The notes below the pieces were generated by a model. That model was not told the DNA's origin, did not search any database, and saw only the letters and a list, made by a program, of their open reading frames with translations. A program made the position numbers and the translations under genes. Of a stretch of 12,360 nucleotides of DNA, positions 5,743 through 11,608 are shown piece by piece (positions within the stretch are counted from its first letter, which is position 1; the number at the start of each line of letters is the position of its first letter). Source of the stretch: an uncultured Lachnoclostridium sp. (GTDB lineage Bacteria; Bacillota; Clostridia; Lachnospirales; Lachnospiraceae); NCBI GenBank assembly GCA_958425285.1, contig CATZVV010000029.1, positions 1 to 12,360 of the forward strand, given 5' to 3'.

Positions 5743-5791
5743 ATCAAAAAATGATGTTATAAATTGACAAAATAATCAATGATGGTAAAAT
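5743..5791 (+). promoter_or_regulatory. Promoter and possible operator of the 629-aa gene
   Basis: TTGACA (5764-5769) and TAAAAT (5786-5791) are 16 bp apart, a strong sigma-A promoter, 33 bp before the start codon. Just upstream, ATCA-AAAAA-TGAT (5743-5755) is a symmetric site, and ATCAATGAT occurs again inside the spacer. These are candidate operators for the divergent XRE protein. GGGAGG (5811-5816) is the ribosome site. Confidence 0.6.
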
Positions 5792-5824
5792 TTAGTTATA
5801 CATAAGAAAAGGGAGGCAAAACGG

Positions 5825-7714
5825 ATGAAGGAGTTTCGTCTATATGGAGAAGTGCTTCAGTTTACAGACCAGGAATGTGCATTCCGCAATGTAGATATTA
5901 TATACAGACAACATGCGGAAAAAGCTTTAGAAGAGGTCACGAAATATTATGATTCAATTAGGAAGGGTAGCAATTTTCTGGAACAATTCATGAAAGACCA
6001 GAAAATGTTCAATGTGCTGGGGTTTTATATCGACATGCTGCTTAAGGAATTGATTGATCAGAAAATCTATGACTATAATGAGGAACGCATATCAAGTACA
6101 TACCCCTCCCTCATATTTGCACCATGGGAGGAAACGTACTCAAAGCTGGTTGATTCATGTGCCGGTGTATTGCTGACGAAAGAGCAGGAGATACAGTATA
6201 GGGAATATAGAAAAGCAGGCAGGGGAAAGTGGGTAGGAGGGGGATTCGGTCTTGGAGGGGCATTATCAGGAGCGATGAAGGCAGGAGCAATGAATGCCGT
6301 AACAGGGACATTCCATTCAATTGGAAATACGATTGGTAATGCATACAGCCATTCCCAGGCCCAGAAGAAAATCCGCCAGCTGGCTTCCCAATACAGAGGG
6401 CCGCTTTTAAGTGGATTTTATAAGGCAATACGGAACTTAGGGTATGTGTATATCGATATCCTGTCAAGGAATAATCTGATTGATGCAAAAGTATATAGTG
6501 ATGCTGAAGTTGGACAGCATAGGACAGTCCTGAATAATCTGTCCCACATAAAAGAAATAGAAGAGCAGAAAAGGATATTGAGGGAAGAGGTAAAAAGGTA
6601 TCCTTATGAGGAGCATCAATACCAGCTTATGCTACAATCATTTGGCGATGAATCAGGTGAGGTAGAGGCAATTGGGAAATATTTTGGGATTGATATAGTA
6701 GACATGAAGATGCGGATAGTGGAAGAAACCGTGGGAACTATAGATTTTAATGATGAAGGCTCCATGCTGGGGGCAAAGGAGAGGCTGTCTGAGATTGAGA
6801 GGAAGCTGGGCTGGAGGCATACCGATCAAGAACTGGAAATCCAGAGGGGATTAGATGCGTATGACCTGAAATGCCGCACCATACCTGATCTCTGCAGTGA
6901 CTATACCCCGTGTATAGATTATAAAACCGGGAGCAGGCTGATATCTGGGGAAGGGATTGTTTTCCAGAGCAGGGAGGCGGCTGAGGCCGCAAAAAAAGGC
7001 AGGGAACAGATCGCGAAACTATATAAGGGAATTGATTTCTCATCAGAAGGATCCATGCAATCAGCAATGGAAGGGATAATTGAAATTTCAAGACACGATT
7101 TGGTGGGTAAGGATATTGTAGGGGAATTGCAGCAACGGCTGATTGATTTTGATAAGGCATGCCGGACCGTGCTTGGGACAGAATATGGGACGCGGGAAGA
7201 GGCAGCTCAGGAAAGAAAAAAGGTTGTTGGTACTGTTAAATTCTCATCTGAGGAAGAAGCGGACAAGGTCCGTGAGGATTTAAAGGCGATAGACAGTATC
7301 AGGAAATCAGAGAATCCAGACAGTACAATAAGCGGAGAAGTAAAGGTTTTAAAAGCATTGAAGGGAAGCGCATTTATGACTAAATACGCGTACGAGGTTG
7401 TTGCATCAGAAGAAGCAGCACTTGTACGGAAGTATCATGCACTAAAGGAAGATACGGATAACATCCCGGTGGCAAAGAGAAAATTTGGGATGTGGATCCT
7501 TTTATCAATCATCAGCATATTCATTGGAATGGTCCTGTGCGTAGGGATACTGAGGGGCTGGTGGCGTATTGCAGTTATACTTATTGTTGGCGCTGTCATG
7601 ATGGAGGCAAAAGAGAAGAAGGAGGATCTGGATGAATGTAAAGACTCGCAGGAAAAATTCCTGGAATTACAGGGGTTGGTACAAATAAAAGATGGCAAGA
7701 TTGCTTTTCTTTAA
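5825..7714 (+). CDS. Uncharacterised 629-aa protein with glycine-zipper and C-terminal membrane anchor
   Basis: I cannot name a function. Residues 1-130 are helical and charged. Residues ~135-175 form a striking Gly/Ala-rich stretch (KWVGGGFGLGGALSGAMKAG, then MNAVTGTFHSIGNTIGNAYS) of the glycine-zipper kind, which can insert in membranes or pack as helical pairs. Residues ~300-490 hold repeated units with an (I/V)xF-S-x-E-A/E-A pattern (IDFNDEGSMLGAKERL, IVFQSREAAEAAKKG, IDFSSEGSMQSAMEGI, VKFSSEEEADKVREDL). Residues ~555-594 are two membrane helices (WILLSIISIFIGMVLCVGIL and RIAVILIVGAVMM), then a charged tail. It has its own promoter beside an XRE gene and is followed 52 bp later by a multi-pass membrane protein. 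The pair may form one membrane system. Confidence 0.9.
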   Translation: MKEFRLYGEVLQFTDQECAFRNVDIIYRQHAEKALEEVTKYYDSIRKGSNFLEQFMKDQKMFNVLGFYIDMLLKELIDQKIYDYNEERISSTYPSLIFAPWEETYSKLVDSCAGVLLTKEQEIQYREYRKAGRGKWVGGGFGLGGALSGAMKAGAMNAVTGTFHSIGNTIGNAYSHSQAQKKIRQLASQYRGPLLSGFYKAIRNLGYVYIDILSRNNLIDAKVYSDAEVGQHRTVLNNLSHIKEIEEQKRILREEVKRYPYEEHQYQLMLQSFGDESGEVEAIGKYFGIDIVDMKMRIVEETVGTIDFNDEGSMLGAKERLSEIERKLGWRHTDQELEIQRGLDAYDLKCRTIPDLCSDYTPCIDYKTGSRLISGEGIVFQSREAAEAAKKGREQIAKLYKGIDFSSEGSMQSAMEGIIEISRHDLVGKDIVGELQQRLIDFDKACRTVLGTEYGTREEAAQERKKVVGTVKFSSEEEADKVREDLKAIDSIRKSENPDSTISGEVKVLKALKGSAFMTKYAYEVVASEEAALVRKYHALKEDTDNIPVAKRKFGMWILLSIISIFIGMVLCVGILRGWWRIAVILIVGAVMMEAKEKKEDLDECKDSQEKFLELQGLVQIKDGKIAFL

Positions 7715-7766
7715 AGAGCAGTATGACATGAAATGTATATTCTATAATTATTGAAGGGAAATGATT

Positions 7767-9026
7767 ATGAGTGGATCACCGGAAGGTTTTGCAGTAATTG
7801 GAGTAGCTTTGGTTTTATCAATCATATACTTTATTCTATATCTAAAAATTTTTAGGGTTCTGTTCCTCCCAGGAGGTGTGTTTTCCTTGTGGATAGGATG
7901 TTTCATTTTAGGGCTCTTTACCCAAGCCATCATATTTAATCTTTTGAAGTCTTTAGCATCGGCGGTATTAACAGCAGTCAGTTTTTTGATTTCGCTATTG
8001 TTCTATTTATTATTAGCAGTGTCAGTTGTAACATTTCTTTATCTGGCTATCAAGACATGGAAGGATTCGAAGAATTCAGAGAAAAAAGAAGAGATGGAAG
8101 AGGGGGAAGCAGAGTCAGAACAGCCTGGACAATTGAAAAGGATGCTATATAAAAAGAAATTTACGGTTATGGGACTATGTTTTGTCATTTTTTCCCTATG
8201 TTTGCTAAGCATACCGGGGGTGGGAATCATTGCAGCATTAATCGGTGTAGGAATATCATCAATGGAGAAGGACGAAGAAGATTCTAAGTGGTCATCAGCG
8301 GCAATTGGCATTAATTTTGTATTGCTGATATTATCAGTAATTTGGACCATTTCATCTGCTGTATCTTTTTTTAGTGGTAGCAAAGAACAAGATGCATTGC
8401 CAGTGTATAATCCCGATGTACATGGAGAAGCATCCTCAGACTTTCAAGAAAAACTGGAATTTGATATTGAAAGCTTTCGGGACAGTTTGTATGCAGAGCA
8501 AGGAGATGCAGATTATAAAATTGAGGAAAATTGGATGAATGAGCAGGACACTCCTGTGACTGAGGAAAATGTTGACTGGCAGCAAGAAACGGAGATGATA
8601 GGGGAGATACCGGAATCATACTATTTTATTGATAGTACGGAGCCGGTGGGAACAACAGAACTGGGGGATACGGAGATAGATGGCCTGGAGCCGGTGGAAG
8701 AAAAGATGGCTGACTACCAAAGACCATCGGAGTACCATAAGCGGACCTGGACATATAATACAGGTACTTTGAATAATACGATAACGATTACCGATGTGGC
8801 AGAAGATAGTATAACATTTGACCTTGAAGCAGTATGGACGCAGGTAGGAAAAAATTTAGAGCTTAATGGAATAACTGCAGTACAGGATGCGTCCGAACCA
8901 ACAAGGTTTAACTTTGATGTGGGTCAGGCATCAGGATACATTGATATTAGGTCAGGAAGTCCCCATGGATATATTCTATATGATACAGGTTTTGCATATA
9001 TCGATATAAACGGTAGTTTTGAATGA
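7767..9026 (+). CDS. Multi-pass membrane protein with extracytoplasmic-type C-terminal domain
   Basis: A 419-aa protein. About five hydrophobic segments lie at residues ~7-27, 35-57, 64-95, 133-163 and 178-203, with a very acidic loop (KKEEMEEGEAESEQ) between the third and fourth. Residues ~205-325 are a low-complexity acidic linker. The last ~85 residues (from RTWTYNTGTLNNTITITDVA to YIDINGSF) look like a compact beta-sandwich or beta-barrel domain. ATG 7767 is preferred over 7761 because AAGGGA then stands seven bases upstream. It probably shares the XRE-controlled transcript of the 629-aa gene. I recognise no family; a sensor or surface role is possible but unproven. Confidence 0.88.
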   Translation: MSGSPEGFAVIGVALVLSIIYFILYLKIFRVLFLPGGVFSLWIGCFILGLFTQAIIFNLLKSLASAVLTAVSFLISLLFYLLLAVSVVTFLYLAIKTWKDSKNSEKKEEMEEGEAESEQPGQLKRMLYKKKFTVMGLCFVIFSLCLLSIPGVGIIAALIGVGISSMEKDEEDSKWSSAAIGINFVLLILSVIWTISSAVSFFSGSKEQDALPVYNPDVHGEASSDFQEKLEFDIESFRDSLYAEQGDADYKIEENWMNEQDTPVTEENVDWQQETEMIGEIPESYYFIDSTEPVGTTELGDTEIDGLEPVEEKMADYQRPSEYHKRTWTYNTGTLNNTITITDVAEDSITFDLEAVWTQVGKNLELNGITAVQDASEPTRFNFDVGQASGYIDIRSGSPHGYILYDTGFAYIDINGSFE

Positions 9027-9204
9027 CATAAGCTTCTTTACATCCATTCGTACTATAAGATAATTAACGCGGGTTTCATAAAGCATGTTCATCATTTCTA
9101 CATAGCAAAGGCCTCTGTTCCAGAAACATAAATGGGATTAGAAAAAGTGCCGGAATCGTTTTTATGGCAGATGAATAGATCTATGGCTATGGTATAATAA
9201 CAAG

Positions 9205-9316
9205 AGTATTTGCAGTATTCATACATTAAGATGATAAGTTGGATTGAATAAAGAAACATATAAAACCTCTATGGAGCAGCCTGTTGACAGTAACAGGTCA
9301 TTCTATAGAGGTTTTT
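9205..9316 (+). ncRNA. Possible short RNA between an extended -10 and a strong terminator
   Basis: TGGTATAAT (9190-9198) is a perfect extended -10 with no good -35. About 110 bp later a strong terminator ends at 9316, and no ORF with a ribosome site lies between. This could give a ~110-nt transcript. It may equally be only the terminator of the upstream gene. Confidence 0.22.
9262..9316 (+). terminator. Strong two-part intrinsic terminator
   Basis: The outer stem AAAACCTCTAT pairs with ATAGAGGTTTT, extending inward through GA/TC. An inner stem CCTGTT/AACAGG closes around GACAGT. The plus-strand side ends in TTTTT and the minus-strand side also reads into U's, so it can work both ways. It closes the 629-aa/419-aa unit, 235 bp after its last stop. 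Confidence 0.75.
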
Positions 9317-9591
9317 CGTAACCGTCAAATAAAGATAGTGGATTCTATTTTTATAAAAATCTGTCATAATTAGGCTTAAATCTTTTAGAGTTTTAGGAGC
9401 TGTTCTTAAAACTTCAGGAAACGGAGGCCCAATCTTATAAACGAATTATCCCCTAAAACCCGGATACACAGCTATCGCATCAACACTGCCAGCCATGGTG
9501 TCCACTATTTCAAAATTTGTCAATAGTCGTTAACTTTCAAAATAACAAAAAGTTAACGGTTTTCTATACACAGTCGTATTTGACGGTTACG
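9317..9591. repeat. 275-bp segment bounded by perfect 15-bp inverted repeats
   Basis: CGTAACCGTCAAATA (9317-9331) recurs as its exact reverse complement at 9577-9591. The segment holds no intact ORF but contains a 14-bp palindrome (ATTTTTATAAAAAT, 9347-9360) and a second hairpin (9528-9558). The size and end repeats resemble a MITE or an internally deleted insertion sequence. I see no target-site duplication. The left end starts directly after the terminator T-tract. Confidence 0.4.
9528..9558. repeat. Perfect 10-bp inverted repeat
   Basis: CGTTAACTTT (9528-9537) and AAAGTTAACG (9549-9558) are exact complements with an 11-base loop. The element lies near the right end of the 275-bp segment. 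It is followed by GTTTTC, a weak terminator tail. Its role is unknown. Confidence 0.5.
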
Positions 9592-9847
9592 TAACAAAAA
9601 ATATATGAAAATACAATGATTATTATCCTAATATATTAAGAAGATAACAATCATGTTTTTCATAGTAAAAATTACGAGTTATATTGTAACTGTAATTTAT
9701 ATAAAATGTTGGAAATATATGGTAAATTTGGTAAATATATTTTCTATTGAATGAAAATACTCTAAAATAGAGAAACTATAGTCATGAAACTATATTTTAT
9801 CTCATGGCAAATTGTAACTATTTAAGCCAAAGATTGTGGAGGAAATC
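9592..9847 (+). other. AT-rich leader before the recombinase gene
   Basis: This stretch is very AT-rich and contains no gene. I see a direct repeat GAAACTATA (9772-9780 and 9786-9794), a small hairpin CTCTA-AAA-TAGAG (9761-9773) and GGTAAAT twice near 9721-9737. There are several TATA-like boxes but no promoter with a convincing -35 and spacing. Confidence 0.35.
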
Positions 9848-10729
9848 ATGCATAAAGAATGTATTAATCTGTTTAAGGAATATCTGAGGAATGATGAAAA
9901 GGCAGGAGCTACTATTAGTAAGTACATCCATGATGTAAATGAAATGTTAGCATTCATGGGGCAGATAGAATTAAATAAAGAGTCCCTAATTGAATATAGA
10001 AGATATATGAGCTGCCAATATAAACCTCAGACGGTTAATGGAAAACTTGCAGCCGTCAATTCATTTTTGAAATTCATGAATCTAGAGGCTTTTAAAGTTA
10101 AATTCCTGAGAGTCCAGAAACGGGTATATATGGATGAAAATAGGGAACTTACAGAGCAGGATTATAGAAGACTCTTAGAAGTGGCAGACCGAAGAGAAAA
10201 TAAACAGTTATACTATTTAATGATGACCTTATATGGAACAGGAATCCGGATTAGTGAACTTCCTTTTGTGACGGTAGAGTCTATTGAAATGGGAAAAGCG
10301 GATATATCTATGAAAGGAAAATGTAGGGTAATTATTTTTTCTAAAAATTTAGTCAAAACAATGAAAGAGTATATAAAGGAATTAAAAATACAAAGCGGGT
10401 GTATTTTCCGCACCAGGAGCGGGAGAAACCTGGATAGGAGTAATATATGCCACGCCCTGAAGAAATTGTGTAAAGAAGCGAGAGTTAATCCGTCAAAAGT
10501 ATTTCCTCACAATTTCAGACATCTCTTTGCTAAATGTTTCTATGCTATCGAAAAAAATCTGTCACATCTGGCTGATATCCTTGGACATTCCTCAATTGAA
10601 ACCACACGGATATATGTGGCAACAAGCATTAAGCAATATGAAAAAATTTTGAATAGGATGGGAATTGGAATCAATAATAAAAAACCACAGAATAACCATT
10701 CTGTGGTGCCAAGCCATCATATTGTTTAA
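9848..10729 (+). CDS. Tyrosine recombinase, probable inversion enzyme of the adjacent switch
   Basis: A complete 293-aa XerC/D-like recombinase. The N-terminal core-binding domain (1-~95) is followed by the catalytic domain, with all active-site residues visible: R134 (YGTGIRISEL), K158 (MKGKCR), H221 and R224 (HNFRHLF), H247 (LGHSS) and Y256 (TTRIYV). ATG 9848 is chosen over GTG 9836 because GGAGGAA (9838-9844) is its ribosome site. The length suits stand-alone recombinases that lack an arm-binding domain. The last 16 codons overlap one copy of a 24-bp near-palindrome repeated inverted just downstream, so the enzyme probably acts on those sites. Inversion would rewrite its last few residues. 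Recombinases in this position govern phase variation of surface genes in other gut bacteria. Confidence 0.92.
   Translation: MHKECINLFKEYLRNDEKAGATISKYIHDVNEMLAFMGQIELNKESLIEYRRYMSCQYKPQTVNGKLAAVNSFLKFMNLEAFKVKFLRVQKRVYMDENRELTEQDYRRLLEVADRRENKQLYYLMMTLYGTGIRISELPFVTVESIEMGKADISMKGKCRVIIFSKNLVKTMKEYIKELKIQSGCIFRTRSGRNLDRSNICHALKKLCKEARVNPSKVFPHNFRHLFAKCFYAIEKNLSHLADILGHSSIETTRIYVATSIKQYEKILNRMGIGINNKKPQNNHSVVPSHHIV
10684..10707 (-). repeat. Switch site copy 1 (inverted orientation, inside recombinase 3' end)
   Basis: Arms ACCACAGAAT and ATTCTGTGGT are perfect complements around AACC (GGTT on the minus strand). It matches copy 2 at 23 of 24 positions in opposite orientation. On the minus strand the hairpin is followed by six U's, so it also works as an intrinsic terminator for leftward transcription. 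Confidence 0.85.
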
Positions 10730-10749
10730 TGAAATCTAATACTGTTTGT

Positions 10750-10778
10750 ATTTTATAACAAAATAGAACTAGAGTCAA
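10750..10778 (-). promoter_or_regulatory. Strong promoter inside the switch, now pointing left
   Basis: On the minus strand, TTGACT (10778-10773) and TAAAAT (10755-10750) are separated by exactly 17 bp. The predicted start near 10743 would give a transcript that meets the copy 1 hairpin and U-tract after roughly 60 nt. It has no sense gene to serve in this orientation. After inversion it would read toward the gene at 11078. Confidence 0.65.
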
Positions 10779-10809
10779 TATACATATAACCAACTTTTTT
10801 CACTATAAT

Positions 10810-10844
10810 TAGGCCGGGGGGGGATAAATTCGCCAACCGGCCTA
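10810..10844. repeat. GC-rich hairpin with a G8 run inside the switch
   Basis: TAGGCCGG (10810-10817) and CCGGCCTA (10837-10844) are perfect complements in an AT-rich surround. The 5' arm runs into eight consecutive G's (10816-10823). It separates the leftward promoter from the rightward extended -10 and could insulate them. Homopolymers of this length are prone to slippage. Confidence 0.5.
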
Positions 10845-10867
10845 GGAGTAATAGATATTTGTACCTT

Positions 10868-10876
10868 TGATATAAT
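10868..10876 (+). promoter_or_regulatory. Extended -10 reading toward the polysaccharide genes
   Basis: TGATATAAT is a perfect extended -10 element, but the expected -35 position (around 10848) reads GTAATA, a poor match. If active it would give basal transcription of the downstream operon in the present orientation. Another TATAAT at 10804-10809 also lacks a good -35. Confidence 0.35.
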
Positions 10877-10934
10877 GTTTTAAATTGTGATGCCATTATC
10901 AATTGAATTTTCACTCAAACGACATCAGTAAAAT

Positions 10935-10958
10935 ACCGCAGAATGGTTATTCTGTGGT
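10935..10958 (+). repeat. Switch site copy 2
   Basis: Arms ACCGCAGAAT and ATTCTGTGGT around GGTT. It differs from inverted copy 1 only at the fourth base. The pairing extends outward by AAAT/ATTT, making a 14-bp stem (10931-10962) with one G-U pair. Rightward it is followed by ATTTCC, a poor terminator tail, unlike copy 1. Confidence 0.85.
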
Positions 10959-10976
10959 ATTTCCATAAATTGGGCA

Positions 10977-11000
10977 ACCGCAGAATGGTTATTCTGAGGT
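10977..11000 (+). repeat. Switch site copy 3 (direct repeat of copy 2)
   Basis: Arms ACCGCAGAAT and ATTCTGAGGT around GGTT. It differs from copy 2 at a single base (T to A in the right arm) and lies 42 bp further on, same orientation. It could serve as a second right-hand crossover site or be a relic of site duplication. Confidence 0.8.
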
Positions 11001-11001
11001 A

Positions 11002-11030
11002 TGAATAAATATTACATATATATTTATTCA
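11002..11030. repeat. AT-rich 11-bp inverted repeat in the operon leader
   Basis: TGAATAAATAT (11002-11012) and ATATTTATTCA (11020-11030) are exact complements with a 7-base loop. It starts 1 bp past copy 3 and 47 bp before the first operon gene. It may fold in the leader RNA or bind a regulator. Confidence 0.5.
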
Positions 11031-11077
11031 AAGGCAATGCAGATTTTGATATTGCCATGTAGAGAAAGGGCAGCTAT

Positions 11078-11608
11078 ATGGATGTTATAGAATTGAAAGA
11101 CCTGATTATTGCAGAGGATGATATTTCAAGGGATGGCGGGAGGTATCCTGAGTATACGGCAACTATGCTGATTGTGATTGAGAACTATTATGCGGGATTA
11201 GCAAGGGGATACCTTCAGACATTTTTTAAAGAAGAGCCTTTTTATTTCTGGGGCTTGGATAATATGTTACTCCAGATTGAGAATGTTATGGACATGGTAG
11301 GTTACCCTTGTAAATCCAATGAATATCGTCATATGCGAAAAGCTAATACTGCTAGACAGCAAAAAAAGGAACTGACAGACAGAACAAAAAGATTGAGGGA
11401 GGAACTGGTAGGATTTAATCCAAATCAAGTGTGCCTGGTTAAAAAAAAGTGTGTTTTTTCAATAAGGATATATTCCAGACGGAATGCAAGCATTCAAGGA
11501 ATTCTTAAGAATTATAGAGGTAATGTAGGCTTCCGAAGTGGAATGGATGTCATACGTGTCATCCATGAATGCTTGGAAGAGGAAGTGTGGGGAAAAGATG
11601 ATTTGTGA
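11078..11608 (+). CDS. Uncharacterised 176-aa first gene of the polysaccharide operon
   Basis: I cannot assign a family with confidence. AAAGGG stands seven bases before the ATG. The N-terminal half is acidic and aromatic (FFKEEPFYFWGLDNMLLQIE), the middle is basic (ANTARQQKKELTDRTKRLRE), and the end has FSIRIYSRRNASIQGILKNY then GFRSGMDVIRVIHECLEEE. That end is like a short motif I recall from small hypothetical Firmicutes proteins (F-x-IR-x-x-xRxNAxxQG...FRSxxExI), a memory-level resemblance only. There is no signal peptide or membrane helix. It is the first gene after the candidate switch and overlaps the cpsB start by 11 bp, so it may regulate or assist polysaccharide production. Confidence 0.8.
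   Translation: MDVIELKDLIIAEDDISRDGGRYPEYTATMLIVIENYYAGLARGYLQTFFKEEPFYFWGLDNMLLQIENVMDMVGYPCKSNEYRHMRKANTARQQKKELTDRTKRLREELVGFNPNQVCLVKKKCVFSIRIYSRRNASIQGILKNYRGNVGFRSGMDVIRVIHECLEEEVWGKDDL

Larger units (their letters stand above)
10684..10958. other. Candidate invertible promoter segment (phase switch)
   Basis: Two 24-bp inverted sites (copies 1 and 2) flank 227 bp holding no ORF but a near-consensus leftward promoter, a weaker rightward extended -10 and a G8-containing hairpin. A recombinase gene abuts the left site and a polysaccharide operon begins to the right. Flipping the segment would point the strong promoter at the operon. The same plan (inverted repeats, promoter, adjacent recombinase, surface operon) is known for invertible promoters in gut bacteria. 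Inversion here is inferred, not observed. Confidence 0.65.

Noticed and set aside
6111..7698. Several minus-strand ORFs of 87-137 codons within the 629-aa gene
   Set aside because: They are shadows of the plus-strand gene, with no ribosome sites and unnatural composition.
9340..9530. Transposase fragment inside the 275-bp segment
   Set aside because: Reading both strands gave short interrupted peptides that I could not match to a transposase motif, so no gene relic is claimed.
10684..11000. The three hairpins explained only as ordinary terminators
   Set aside because: Copies 2 and 3 lack a T-tract in the direction of the operon, all three share the same 4-base core and near-identical arms, and one is inverted. 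Termination by copy 1 on the minus strand is kept as an additional role.
10684..11000. CRISPR array
   Set aside because: There are only three copies, in mixed orientation, with gaps of 227 and 18 bp, and no cas genes; the spacing is wrong for an array.
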